DNA of 64,000 nt from positions 1 to 64,000 of the forward strand of contig JAUQPD010000035.1 in assembly GCA_030550555.1 (NCBI GenBank), read 5' to 3'. Numbering within the stretch: the first letter of the stretch is position 1; each line of letters opens with the position of its first letter. Positions 7,895 through 16,523 of this stretch are shown here, piece by piece. The position numbers and the translations under genes are program-made. This stretch comes from Thermodesulfobacteriota bacterium. Its GTDB lineage: Bacteria > Desulfobacterota > Thermodesulfobacteria > Thermodesulfobacteriales > Thermodesulfobacteriaceae. The notes under the pieces are model-generated. The model searched no databases. It had not been told where the DNA came from and worked only from the letters and a program-made list of their open reading frames with translations.

Positions 7895-9256
7895 CTAACT
7901 CCTAAAGAAAATTAGAGTAATGAGGGCGAATATGGGAAATAAGAAGGGAAGAGAATATTTTAAAAGGAATCCAAAGAAGCTTGGCATGGCAATCCCTTTT
8001 TCCTCTGCAATAGATCTAACCATAAAATTTGGAGCATTGCCGATATAAGTAACTGCCCCGAAGAAGACCGCTCCGCAGGAAATTGCAAGGAGAAACTTAG
8101 GCTTGCTCTCAATGAGCAACAAAATGGCCTCCTTTTCAGGAATCCCTGCATAGAATTTGCCAAGGCAGGAACTGAGAAAAGTCAAATAGGTTGGTGCGTT
8201 ATCTAGAAAGGCAGAGAGGATTCCAGTAATCCAAAAGTAATGGGAAGGTTCTTTTAAAAGACCTATTATTGACCTCAGAGCACCCTTTTCTCCAGCTTGT
8301 AGAATACTTAGGGCAGGGACCATACTGACAAAAATTCCAAAAAAGAGTATAGCAACTTCCTTTATAGGGAAGAAGGTGAACTCATTTTTAAGTCTAACAA
8401 CAGAGGGAGTGGTAAAGTAGGAAATCCCAGCAAGCAAGAGAAAAATTAGATCTCTCAACACTTCCTGAATCCTAAAGTGGATTCCAAGCAGAGTCACCTC
8501 ACCGAGTTTCAAATTTCCTGTAATAAGAATGGTTGCTGGAACTGCAAGAAGAAGGAAAACATTATGGATGCCATGTATCTTTAGTTTTTCATTTTCCTTT
8601 GAATTGGGTCTATTATGTTTTTCTTCCTCATAATATCTTTTATCTAAAAAATAAAAGATAGTAATGAGGGAGAGGTAACAGATAAGGGCTGGTAGGAAAA
8701 GATTGAGGGTCCAGAAGAAGGGCACACCTTTCAAGTATCCCAAGTAAAGTGGTGGATCTCCAAGAGGTGTTAGGGAGCCTCCAATGTTTGAGACAAGGAA
8801 GATAAAGAAGACTAATTGATAGACCCTATTTTTTCTCCAGGCATTTGCCCGTAAGAAAGGCCTTATAAGCACCATTGATGCACCAGTAGTTCCCATTAGA
8901 GAAGCAAGACAGGTCCCAATGGAGAGATAAATAGTATTGAAAAGAGGAGTTCCGCTAAAAGTCCCCTGTATATAAATATTTCCAGAAATAACATATAATG
9001 ATCCAAGAAGGATTACAAAGGGAAGGTACTCTGCTACTAGAACATGGATTATCTCATGAAGGGCAGATGAGCCATACAAATAGATTAGAGGTATGGAAGT
9101 TGAAAGAGCCCAAAAGAGGGAAATTTTTCCGAAATGATGATGCCAAAATCGGGGTGAAAGCAGAGGAAAGAGAGCTATAGAAAGAAGCATCCCCACAAAG
9201 GGAATAGTCCAGAAAAGGGAAAGAGAACTACCAAGTGAATTATCTAACTGTGCCAT
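7895..9256 (-). CDS. NhaD/ArsB-superfamily sodium:proton antiporter
   Basis: 453-aa polytopic membrane protein of the ion transporter superfamily (NhaD/NhaE/UIT-like), expected to exchange Na+ for H+. Typical motifs are GTTGASMVLIRPFLRAN in the first half, SNIGGSLTPLGDPP around residues 157-170, and a second-half stretch FLDNAPTYLTFL plus YIGNAPNFMVRSIAEE. The repeated NxxG/P-rich hairpins mark the ion-binding elements. First gene of a two-gene operon with the two-domain Usp. The 84-bp region up to hypF holds both divergent promoters. Confidence 0.88.
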   Translation of the reverse strand: MAQLDNSLGSSLSLFWTIPFVGMLLSIALFPLLSPRFWHHHFGKISLFWALSTSIPLIYLYGSSALHEIIHVLVAEYLPFVILLGSLYVISGNIYIQGTFSGTPLFNTIYLSIGTCLASLMGTTGASMVLIRPFLRANAWRKNRVYQLVFFIFLVSNIGGSLTPLGDPPLYLGYLKGVPFFWTLNLFLPALICYLSLITIFYFLDKRYYEEEKHNRPNSKENEKLKIHGIHNVFLLLAVPATILITGNLKLGEVTLLGIHFRIQEVLRDLIFLLLAGISYFTTPSVVRLKNEFTFFPIKEVAILFFGIFVSMVPALSILQAGEKGALRSIIGLLKEPSHYFWITGILSAFLDNAPTYLTFLSSCLGKFYAGIPEKEAILLLIESKPKFLLAISCGAVFFGAVTYIGNAPNFMVRSIAEEKGIAMPSFFGFLLKYSLPFLFPIFALITLIFFRS

Positions 9257-9340
9257 AGTGCATATTTTATAGAGCTACGTATAAAAGGCAAGCCCTTCTC
9301 AACTAAAGAAGTAGAGATTATTTTCTAATACAAATTACCT

Positions 9341-11626
9341 ATGAAAAAAGCAATAAACCTTCGCATTAGTGGACTTGTTCAGGGAGTTGGATTTCGGCCA
9401 AGTCTCTATCGTCTTGCAAGTTCTCTTCATCTAAAGGGCAGAATTTCAAATACCTCTGAAGGTGTTATTGCGGTTCTTGAGGGATCTTCAAGAGAGATTG
9501 AAGAGTTTCTGAAGTGTCTCCCGAAAGTAATCCCCCCACAAGCCAAAATCCATGCTATGGAGATTGAGGAATGTTCTCTTCAAAATTTTAGGGATCTAAA
9601 GATAGAGAAGTCAGAAGGTGGGGAAAAGCTTAATGTAGATCCCCTTCCTGATTTAGCAATTTGTAGAGATTGCGAGAGAGAACTCTTTGATCCTACAAAT
9701 AGACGTTTTCTATATCCCTTTATTGCCTGCACCTCTTGTGGACCACGCTTCAGTTATATCTTGAAACTTCCCTATGAACGGGAATCAACAGTGATGAAAT
9801 ACTTTTCTCTTTGTCCAGACTGTGAAAAGGAGTATAACTCTCCTGAAGATCGGCGATTTCATGCAGAACCTATTGCTTGCCCAAGGTGTGGACCTACACT
9901 TAGCTTTTTAGATCATCTCGGAAGAGTTCTTTCAGAGAGATATAAAGCCATTCTTGACTGTGCTCAAGCCCTTCAAAAAGGTGCCATTGTCGCTCTGAAA
10001 GGACTCACAGGTTTTCATCTACTTGTCAGGGCAGATAACTTGGACTCTATTGTCCGTCTAAAAGAGAAAAAGGGTAGGAAGAGAAAACCCTTTGCGGTAA
10101 TGTTTAAAGATGAAAGTCAATTGAGAGAATATGTAGAAGTAAATGAGGAAGATCTACTGCTTCTAAGGAGTGAAAAAGCCCCAATCCTGATTGTAAGATC
10201 AAAGGGAAAACTACCTGAAGTCTTGGCAGAGGGCCTAAATTGCCTCGGAGTTTTCTTGCCTTACACGCCTCTACACAGGTTGCTTTTAGATAAAATTGAT
10301 TTCCCAGTAGTTGCGACATCAGGTAACATCGCAGGAGAACCTCTTATTTTTGAGGATAATGAGGCCCTAAGCAAACTCTCCGGAATTGCAGATTTTTTCC
10401 TCCTGCATAATAGGCCCATCGTCAGACCTCTTGATGATAGTGTCATCAAAAAAAGAAAGTATGGCCATATTCCTATTCGCCGTTCAAGGGGATATGTGCC
10501 AAGTCCCATAGTTTTGAAGAAAACCTCAGGAAAATGTGTTCTTGCAGTTGGTGCACAGGAGAGAACCACTTTTTCACTCCTTATTGACAATAGGCTTATA
10601 ATAAGTCAGCATCTTGGGGACCTGGATACCTTTGAAACTCAAAGGAATTTTGAAAGAATAATAAAGGACTATCTTCAGCTTTACGGAGTTGCAGTTGAGC
10701 TTATAGTTTCTGACCTTCACCCTGACTATTTTACCACCAAGTGGGCAAAAGGTTATGCCCATAAGTTAGGTATACCTCATATTCAGGTTCAGCATCACTA
10801 TGCCCATGTTTTAGCTCTTCTTGCAGAAAAGGGAATTATTCCTGAAAGACCTATATTAGGTATCGCATGGGATGGGACAGGTTTTGGCTTAGATGGAACT
10901 CTCTGGGGAGGAGAATTTCTTTTAATAAAGGGAAGAAATTTTGAAAGACTCTACAGTCTTAGGCCATTTAGGCTTCTTGGAGGGGAGAGAGCAATAAAAG
11001 ATACTAAAAGAGTTGCCCTCTCCATTCTTTTTGAAATTTTCAGTGAAGAGATAAAACATTTTGATTTGCCCTTTTTGAGAAAGCTTAGCGACAAAGAATT
11101 GAATATCCTATTCCATATGTGGAAAAGTGGCTTAAACTCACCCATTACAAGTTCTATTGGAAGACTCATAGATGCGGTCTCCGCACTTCTTGGCATAAGC
11201 TATGAAAACAGCTATAGTGGAGAATCAGCAATGAAACTGGAAGCCCTCTACGATGAGAAAGAGCTTGGAAGTTATCCTTTCGAGATTAAAGATCACACTA
11301 TCAATTGGACTCCCACAATTTTAGGGCTCCTCGAAGATAGAGGAGATCTCAAGAGGAGGGCAAGTAGGTTTCTAAATACTCTTTCGGAGATTGCTTTAGC
11401 GGTTGCCCAAAGAGTTGGAATAACTGACATAGCCCTAACTGGGGGAGTGATGATGAATGCACCTCTTGTTGATAGGATGGAGGAGAGTTTAAAAAGAGAT
11501 GGTTTTCAGGTTCTAATACATAGGGAAATTCCTCCAAACGATGGAGGAATATCTGCAGGACAGGCCTACTTTGCTTTGTTAATGGATGAGTTTGCGAGAA
11601 CGGATATTTACTCCCCAAGCTTTTAA
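9341..11626 (+). CDS. hypF: Carbamoyltransferase HypF (NiFe hydrogenase maturation)
   Basis: 761 aa, full length. Makes the thiocarbamate on HypE from carbamoyl phosphate and ATP, the source of the cyanide ligands of NiFe hydrogenases. Domains in order: acylphosphatase-like (1-90, GVGFRPSLYRLA), two zinc-finger motifs (CRDC...CTSCGP and CPDC...CPRCGP, about 107-190), YrdC-like nucleotide domain (about 200-380), and a Kae1-like domain (about 390-750) with HHYAHV, DGTGFGLDGTLWGGEF and TGGVMMN. No clear Shine-Dalgarno is seen before ATG 9341. The other hyp genes are not in the window except a maturation protease convergent to it. Confidence 0.97.
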   Translation: MKKAINLRISGLVQGVGFRPSLYRLASSLHLKGRISNTSEGVIAVLEGSSREIEEFLKCLPKVIPPQAKIHAMEIEECSLQNFRDLKIEKSEGGEKLNVDPLPDLAICRDCERELFDPTNRRFLYPFIACTSCGPRFSYILKLPYERESTVMKYFSLCPDCEKEYNSPEDRRFHAEPIACPRCGPTLSFLDHLGRVLSERYKAILDCAQALQKGAIVALKGLTGFHLLVRADNLDSIVRLKEKKGRKRKPFAVMFKDESQLREYVEVNEEDLLLLRSEKAPILIVRSKGKLPEVLAEGLNCLGVFLPYTPLHRLLLDKIDFPVVATSGNIAGEPLIFEDNEALSKLSGIADFFLLHNRPIVRPLDDSVIKKRKYGHIPIRRSRGYVPSPIVLKKTSGKCVLAVGAQERTTFSLLIDNRLIISQHLGDLDTFETQRNFERIIKDYLQLYGVAVELIVSDLHPDYFTTKWAKGYAHKLGIPHIQVQHHYAHVLALLAEKGIIPERPILGIAWDGTGFGLDGTLWGGEFLLIKGRNFERLYSLRPFRLLGGERAIKDTKRVALSILFEIFSEEIKHFDLPFLRKLSDKELNILFHMWKSGLNSPITSSIGRLIDAVSALLGISYENSYSGESAMKLEALYDEKELGSYPFEIKDHTINWTPTILGLLEDRGDLKRRASRFLNTLSEIALAVAQRVGITDIALTGGVMMNAPLVDRMEESLKRDGFQVLIHREIPPNDGGISAGQAYFALLMDEFARTDIYSPSF

Positions 11627-12064
11627 TTTACAGAAAATCCTTTCAATTACCTTAGGCAACGCCATTTTCACCTCCTCAGAGAGGGTATCACCTGGCTCAA
11701 TATTAGCTGGTTCAACTCCAAGGAGAACAAAATCATCAAAGGTCTTTCCTCTGAGTCGAAGTAGGAAAAGTAAATCTGAAAAACTAATTTCATGAAGAGA
11801 GAGCTTTTCTTTTGAGAGAAGGAGACACTCCTCAAAGGTGAGTTCGTAAATGGAACCAGGAGACTTACCCATTTTAACCGCATCTATGACAAGAACCTTG
11901 ACCGCTTGCTCAAGGTAGGGTAGAAGAAAAAAAGCCCCAGTTCCCCCATCAATTATGTTGACTTCCTCAGGGAATTCATAATCTCTCCCGAGCTCTTCTA
12001 TAACTCTTACACCAAGCCCCTCATCACTCAAGAGGACATTCCCAAGTCCAAGTAGCAGAATCAT
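11579..12064 (-). CDS. Hydrogenase maturation endopeptidase (HyaD/HybD type)
   Basis: 161 aa, the usual size. These proteases bind nickel in the precursor large subunit of NiFe hydrogenase and cut its C-terminal tail. The expected metal ligands are present: E15 in LLSDEGLG, D61 in LVIDAVK and H91 in SLHEISF. N-terminal GLGNVLLSDEG is the family signature. The gene is convergent with hypF and their coding ends overlap by 48 bp, so the last 16 codons of each are read from both strands. Which hydrogenase it serves is not visible here. Confidence 0.93.
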   Translation of the reverse strand: MILLLGLGNVLLSDEGLGVRVIEELGRDYEFPEEVNIIDGGTGAFFLLPYLEQAVKVLVIDAVKMGKSPGSIYELTFEECLLLSKEKLSLHEISFSDLLFLLRLRGKTFDDFVLLGVEPANIEPGDTLSEEVKMALPKVIERIFCKLKAWGVNIRSRKLIH

Positions 12065-12131
12065 AATTTAGGCTTGCCCGCTTAATAGCTAATGCTAAAT
12101 AACCTTTGAACCTTTATCGTTGGCTTCACTC

Positions 12132-12183
12132 TTGGATTTAAAATTAAAAATTAATACAAGAGCTTCAAAAGGACAACGTCCTT
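12132..12183 (+). promoter_or_regulatory. Possible promoter with palindromic operator upstream of the P-ATPase cluster
   Basis: A weak promoter TTGGAT (12132-12137), 17 bp, TACAAG (12155-12160) is followed at the expected start site by the inverted repeat AAGGAC-AAC-GTCCTT (12169-12183). The half-site AAGGAC recurs as AAGGACCT at 12235-12242 and 12260-12267, just before the first gene. The arrangement suggests repressor sites but could be chance in an AT-rich 218-bp gap. Confidence 0.3.
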
Positions 12184-12282
12184 AAAACTAAAATTAACAA
12201 ATCAGTAACATTTCTATAAAACCTCTTTAACTCAAAGGACCTATTCTAAAAAAACAAATAAGGACCTGATGGGGGTTATACA

Positions 12283-12507
12283 ATGAAGCGAAACGGTGTT
12301 AATGGAAATGGTATTGAACAGCTTCTAAATGTTCTCACTAAGGAAGAGGAAAAGTATATGAAAATCTTAAAAAAGCACTACAGAGCAAGAAGAATAGAAA
12401 GGGACACCTTTTTTACTCCGAAGGACAGAAATATCCTCATTGAATCTTTTGTTATAGGAGGACTGTTAGAAAAGGCAGCAGAAAGGTTTATTACACGGCT
12501 CTTTTAA
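12283..12507 (+). CDS. Small charged protein of unknown function
   Basis: Not recognised. 74 aa, basic and helical, with a Lys/Glu-rich middle (about 20-45) and a C-terminal hydrophobic helix. ATG follows a GGGGG Shine-Dalgarno-like run by 7 bases. First gene of the P-type ATPase cluster. The 65-base gap after it is very AT-rich and contains imperfect copies of TTAAGTTGAATTTTA. It could be a small regulator of the cluster, but no DNA-binding motif can be named. Confidence 0.6.
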   Translation: MKRNGVNGNGIEQLLNVLTKEEEKYMKILKKHYRARRIERDTFFTPKDRNILIESFVIGGLLEKAAERFITRLF

Positions 12508-12577
12508 GTTAAATTTTAAGTTGAATTTTAGCTTGAAATTTTAACATTAATTTAAAATTATTTTAACATTCTTGATA

Positions 12578-12590
12578 TATAATTCTAATA
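12578..12590 (+). promoter_or_regulatory. -10 element TATAAT immediately before a start codon (possible leaderless promoter)
   Basis: A perfect TATAAT at 12578-12583 lies only 6 bases before ATG 12590, and that ATG has no Shine-Dalgarno. Transcription starting about 7 bases past the -10 would begin at the ATG. No good -35 is seen. Confidence 0.35.
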
Positions 12591-12961
12591 TGGATCTTAT
12601 TGCTTCTTATGCAGGTAATTTTGTATTTTCCTTTGAGACCTCGGTAGAGAAGGAACACTTTAAGAGAGCCATTTGTGTTCTTCCTGGTATAGAGGAGGTA
12701 AGTGATCGGGAAGGAGGGCGGACGCTGAGGATTAGGGTTAGTCCTGGAAGTATCGGGGAGTCAATACTTAAGAGCGTTGGAAGAAGGAGAGAGGGTTCTC
12801 TTGACAGGGAAGATGTTTATTACTACACCACCTTAATATTGAAGCATCCACTTTTAAAGCTTTTGATTTCAGCTGTTTTGCTTGGGCCCAAGGTGGGGAT
12901 CTTAAGTTTTTTGATTTGTTCGCAAGTTGTCATGCCCTTTATTGAGAAAACGATCAAATAG
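12590..12961 (+). CDS. HMA_2-like domain membrane protein
   Basis: 123 aa. Residues 1-65 look like a ferredoxin-fold (heavy-metal-associated, HMA_2-like) domain with no CxxC metal site; residues 88-118 are hydrophobic and probably cross the membrane once or twice. Such proteins are found beside unusual heavy-metal P-type ATPases, whose own N-terminus here has a similar Cys-less fold. ATG 12590 is chosen over TTG 12572; neither has a Shine-Dalgarno, and the ATG sits just after a -10 box. GGAGGG for the next gene begins at this gene's stop. Domain assignment is by eye. Confidence 0.6.
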   Translation: MDLIASYAGNFVFSFETSVEKEHFKRAICVLPGIEEVSDREGGRTLRIRVSPGSIGESILKSVGRRREGSLDREDVYYYTTLILKHPLLKLLISAVLLGPKVGILSFLICSQVVMPFIEKTIK

Positions 12962-12971
12962 GAGGGTAGAG

Positions 12972-13295
12972 ATGAGTATTTGCAACCTTGGAGTTTGTAA
13001 AGCCATAGGAGAATGTATCTTGGGGACCTATTTTCTCTATGGGCTTGGCACTATTGGAGCACTGCTTCTCCTCAACCGTTTAAGCAGAGACCTTAGGCCT
13101 GTCCTGCTTGTTGGGGCAAAGGAAGTTGTAGGTTTTTATCATTGGTTAAGTCTTACTGTAGATGAGACTAAAGAATTTTGGGAGGACCTCTGGGCTGAGG
13201 CTAAGCATCAATATAGACAAGAAGTTGAAAGAAAGATTTCAATACTACAGAAACAGCAGGAACTTCTTCAGAAAATTAAAGAACAGCTCGGATAG
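12972..13295 (+). CDS. Small membrane protein, DUF5132-like
   Basis: 107 aa: Cys-containing N-terminus (three Cys in the first 15 residues: CNLGVCKAIGEC), one TM helix at about 14-36, then RPVLLVGAKEVVGF and a Glu-rich amphipathic region with WEDLWAEAK resembling DUF5132 proteins that accompany metal P-type ATPases. The C-terminus is a coiled coil. ATG 12972 with GGAGGG 5 bases upstream is clearly better than the in-frame start at 12927. The family name is a tentative call; the small single-TM architecture next to a P-ATPase is what can be seen. Confidence 0.6.
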   Translation: MSICNLGVCKAIGECILGTYFLYGLGTIGALLLLNRLSRDLRPVLLVGAKEVVGFYHWLSLTVDETKEFWEDLWAEAKHQYRQEVERKISILQKQQELLQKIKEQLG

Positions 13296-13307
13296 AGGAG
13301 GACAGAG

Positions 13308-13511
13308 ATGAATGTTGCAGGAGCTATTACAAAGATAGTTTGTAGTGGGCCTTTTAGCTACGCACTTGGTGCTCTCACAGGTCTTATTGCACTATATGTC
13401 ATTCATAAGGCAAGAGAGGAGCAAAAACTTCATCAGACTCTCCAGGAAATAGAGGCCATGATAAAGGCTTTGGAGGTTAAAGCTCAAAAGGGAGAGCTTC
13501 CCTCTCAGTAG
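13308..13511 (+). CDS. Small single-TM protein with C-terminal coiled coil
   Basis: 67 aa with one TM helix (about 14-31), a short basic stretch (HKAREEQK) and a coiled coil to the C-terminus. GAGGAGG lies 7 bases before the ATG. It repeats the layout of the previous small protein (TM then coiled coil) and lies 31 bases before the ATPase gene. It may be a scaffold or chaperone for the pump, as small PacL/DUF1490 proteins are for mycobacterial P-ATPases; this is analogy only. Confidence 0.65.
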   Translation: MNVAGAITKIVCSGPFSYALGALTGLIALYVIHKAREEQKLHQTLQEIEAMIKALEVKAQKGELPSQ

Positions 13512-13542
13512 ATAATTTTTGTAAAGCGGGTTCCCCAATTTC

Positions 13543-15660
13543 ATGCCTCTCCCCTACCAGATCCACAGAATCTCAAGGGGAAAACTGGAGATAAGTTCAC
13601 CTGTCTTCATAAAGTGGCGATTAAACGGAGACTTAGTCAGTGTATTTAGATCTTTTGAAGGAGTTGAGAAAATCAATTTTTATCCTAACAAAGGCAAACT
13701 GATTATCTACTACAGGGAAGATCGTTTTGATTTGATAGATTTTCTAAATTTATTTGAGAGAGAAACTGAGGAGAGTCTTCTTCAAAAGATTGGCAAGGTT
13801 GCAGTGGAAGAAAAGAGAGAGGATAAGAGTTCTTGGCTTAAGTGGGCAACAGTTGGTTTTTTACCTTATCTTATCTTTAAAGGTTCATCAAGTGTTCTAC
13901 TTCCAGGAATCACTACAATTCTTGCACTTCCAGTTCTGAAAAAAGGACTAAATTCTCTGAGAAGGCGATCCCTTGATGTCCATTTTCTTGACTCTGTTGC
14001 TATGCTTTTTTCCATTCTTGCAAGACAACCTCTTTCTGCCCATTTCATGGTCTGGCTTCTAGCTCTTGGAGACTACTTGGAGGATAAGGTAGAGAAAAAG
14101 GCTGAAGAGCGTCTAAAGGCCCTCTTTGACCACAACGACAAAAAGGCCTTTAAGATTACCGATGATGGGGAAATTCTTGAGGTTCTACCAGAGACTCTTA
14201 AGCCTGGAGATAAGGTAGTTATTTATCCAGGAAGGAGGATCCATATTGATGGAGTAATTATCGATGGTGAGGCTCTGATTAATCAGAGTTCTCTTACAGG
14301 GGAATCAAGGCCAGTTCATAAAAAGCCTGGAGACAAAATATATGCAGGAACAGTTGTTGTTGAGGGGAAGATAATTGCTGAGGTTGAGAAAACAGGAGAG
14401 GAGACCATATTTGCTGGAATTGTGCGACTTATTGAGGAGGGCATAAAGGAGCCCCTTAGGCTTCAGAAAAAGGCAGAGGAATCTGCTAATCGTTTTGTCC
14501 TCCCAACTCTAGCTCTTGGTCTCTATTCTTTGAGTGGAGGCATGAGGAAAGCATCTTCAGTCTTGACCTTTGACTATTATACAGGGATTCACTTTGTGAC
14601 TCCTCTTACTGTGATGACAGTTGCGACAACTCTTGCAAAAAGAAACATTCTCATTAAGAGTGGAGCAAAATTTGAAGCTCTTGCAGATGTAGATACCTTT
14701 ATCTTTGACAAAACAGGAACACTAACACTTGGGCATCCACGTGTTGCGGATATAGTCTGTTTTGACTGCTCAGAGGAGAAGCTTCTTCAGCTTGCAGCAA
14801 GTTTAGAACAGAGGATACAACATCCAGTTGCAGAGGCTATTCTAAGCCTTGCTCAGGAGAGAAACATTCCTCTTCTTCCCAGACAATCCTCGAACTATCA
14901 TCTTGGGCTTGGTATAGAGGGGATTCTTGAGAATAAAAGATATGCTTTAGGTAGTACTAAGTTTGTTATGAAAAAGCGTATTAAAGTTGAGCCAGAAGTT
15001 CGGGAGCTTGTTGAAAAGTTTCACAGAGAAGGGAAATCAGTTCTTTACCTGATTGAAGATGAAAAACCAAGGCGTATAAAGGGCCTTTTGACATTTATCG
15101 ATCCTCCCAAGGAAGAGGCAAAGGATGTTATAACTCACCTTAAGAATAGAGGTTTTGATGTTATACTCTGCACTGGAGATAATGAACAAGTCGCAAAATA
15201 TATTTCAAAAAAGCTGGGTATAGACACTTACCATGCCCGTATGCTTCCTCAAGATAAGGCAGAACTTGTTAGAGAACTCAAGAGCAAAGGAAAGAGGATA
15301 GCTTTTATAGGGGATGGGCTGAATGATTCTCCTGTACTTAGTCTTGCAGATGTAGGAATAACCTTTGCCAAAGGAGCAGAAGTTGCTCTTGAAGTAGCAG
15401 ATATTGTGTTAACTTCAAACCTTTGGGATTTGGTGCTATGCTACGATCTATCCTGTGCGCTCAGAAGGAGATTATGCTCGCTCTACACTATGAATACCTT
15501 CATTAATTCAACAGGACTAATTTTATCTCTCCTTGGTCTCATAAATCCTGCAATAAGCACACTATTAAATAATGGGGGAACGATAGCCCTTGGACTTATG
15601 GCTATTAAGGGCTTTTATCATCACCTTTTGAACATAAAGAGGGAGGTGGCCAATGAGTGA
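13543..15660 (+). CDS. P1B-like metal P-type ATPase lacking the CPC motif
   Basis: 705 aa. Catalytic core is complete: TGES actuator loop (LTGESRPV), phosphorylated D389 in DKTGTLT, HP motif (QHPVAEA) typical of P1B pumps, and GDGLND hinge. An N-terminal HMA-like fold (about 5-65) has no metal-binding Cys. The intramembrane metal motif, normally CPC, SPC or TPC, aligns to Y345-Y346-T347 (DYYTGIHFVTP), with no Cys. Putative TM segments before the actuator domain are short. So this is a P1B relative with altered or unknown cargo. No strong Shine-Dalgarno precedes ATG 13543. The stop overlaps the next gene's start by 8 bases. Confidence 0.9.
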   Translation: MPLPYQIHRISRGKLEISSPVFIKWRLNGDLVSVFRSFEGVEKINFYPNKGKLIIYYREDRFDLIDFLNLFERETEESLLQKIGKVAVEEKREDKSSWLKWATVGFLPYLIFKGSSSVLLPGITTILALPVLKKGLNSLRRRSLDVHFLDSVAMLFSILARQPLSAHFMVWLLALGDYLEDKVEKKAEERLKALFDHNDKKAFKITDDGEILEVLPETLKPGDKVVIYPGRRIHIDGVIIDGEALINQSSLTGESRPVHKKPGDKIYAGTVVVEGKIIAEVEKTGEETIFAGIVRLIEEGIKEPLRLQKKAEESANRFVLPTLALGLYSLSGGMRKASSVLTFDYYTGIHFVTPLTVMTVATTLAKRNILIKSGAKFEALADVDTFIFDKTGTLTLGHPRVADIVCFDCSEEKLLQLAASLEQRIQHPVAEAILSLAQERNIPLLPRQSSNYHLGLGIEGILENKRYALGSTKFVMKKRIKVEPEVRELVEKFHREGKSVLYLIEDEKPRRIKGLLTFIDPPKEEAKDVITHLKNRGFDVILCTGDNEQVAKYISKKLGIDTYHARMLPQDKAELVRELKSKGKRIAFIGDGLNDSPVLSLADVGITFAKGAEVALEVADIVLTSNLWDLVLCYDLSCALRRRLCSLYTMNTFINSTGLILSLLGLINPAISTLLNNGGTIALGLMAIKGFYHHLLNIKREVANE

Positions 15661-15943
15661 GAAAGATCTTGCAAAGGAATTGGAAAAGATCAAAGCAGAG
15701 TTAGAAGAGTTAAAGGCAAAACTTAAGGCCACAGAGGGAGAGGGGGCTTTGAAACAGCTCAAAGAATCCTCCCATGAGCTTATAGTTCGAATCACCTCTC
15801 TTGCTTCTGAAATTGGCAAATCTGCTATGGAAGTTGCAGAGCTTGCCTTTCAAGTGGTAAAGGGAGCAACTCTTGGTGCCCTTGAAGGTGCAAAGGAAGC
15901 ACTCAAGTCAAGAGAGACCCAGAAGGAGGAACAGGGCAAATAG
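15653..15943 (+). CDS. Coiled-coil protein of unknown function
   Basis: 96 aa. Residues 1-45 are a strong Lys/Glu/Leu coiled coil (heptads of L/E/K), followed by an amphipathic helical stretch rich in Ala and Gly (about 50-82) and a charged tail. No TM. It overlaps the P-ATPase stop by 8 bases with GGAGG inside the ATPase coding end, so the two are translationally coupled and the products likely work together. Function unknown. Confidence 0.65.
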   Translation: MSEKDLAKELEKIKAELEELKAKLKATEGEGALKQLKESSHELIVRITSLASEIGKSAMEVAELAFQVVKGATLGALEGAKEALKSRETQKEEQGK

Positions 15944-15946
15944 GCT

Positions 15947-16207
15947 ATGGCTACTTTCATAAGAACAAGAAGCGGAAGATATATAAATCTTGATCATATT
16001 GTATATATTTCCGTTGAAGAGACAAAGATTACTGATCAAGGTAGAAAGATAGAAGTCTATAAGGTGGTAGCCCATCTTCCTGCCCCTATGAATCCTGCAG
16101 TGCTTGGGATTTTCAAATCGGAGAAAGAGGCCTTTCGGGTTTTAGATGAACTCGTCTTAAGGACAGCAGGAAAAGATAACATTATTTATGTGCCTACTGA
16201 ATTTTGA
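15947..16207 (+). CDS. Small conserved-looking soluble protein, unknown
   Basis: 86 aa, not recognised. Beta-rich start (FIRTRSGRYINLDHIVYISVEE) then a mixed alpha/beta region; no Cys, no TM. It starts 3 bases after the coiled-coil gene and overlaps the following gene by 20 bases. Included as real because of tight spacing, an ATG and an amino-acid composition like its neighbours. Confidence 0.55.
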   Translation: MATFIRTRSGRYINLDHIVYISVEETKITDQGRKIEVYKVVAHLPAPMNPAVLGIFKSEKEAFRVLDELVLRTAGKDNIIYVPTEF

Positions 16208-16523
16208 ATTTTCGGAACATTCACAGGGAACCAAAGAAGAGGTCCTCACGCTTTTACTCTCACACAAGGAAAAACTTCAAAGAGTAGCTAATGCCTTTTT
16301 ACTCAGAGTTGTGAACAGTAAAGGAGAGGACTTTGTTTTTCTCATAACTCCATCGGAAATTACGATTGGAGATTTGAGGTCAGAATTTGGTGAAATTCCT
16401 GAAATTTCCGTAGATCTGCATACTCTTCAAAAGGTATTAGAAAATCCTCACAGAGCCCTAAGATTTTACTTTCAGGGAAAAATCAAGATAAAGGGTGATC
16501 CTAAGGACTTATTCATTCTTTAG
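16188..16523 (+). CDS. Possible SCP2-like domain protein
   Basis: 111 aa. The last 50 residues (VDLHTLQKVLENPHRALRFY... then FQGKIKIKGDPKDLF) resemble the C-terminal half of sterol-carrier-protein-2-type lipid-binding domains, which end with a GKLKIKGD-like stretch. The N-terminal half is shorter than usual. The ATG at 16188 lies inside the previous gene and has no Shine-Dalgarno, so expression would depend on coupling. Weak assignment; last gene of the cluster. The 129 bases to the next ATG hold no gene. Confidence 0.45.
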   Translation: MCLLNFEFSEHSQGTKEEVLTLLLSHKEKLQRVANAFLLRVVNSKGEDFVFLITPSEITIGDLRSEFGEIPEISVDLHTLQKVLENPHRALRFYFQGKIKIKGDPKDLFIL

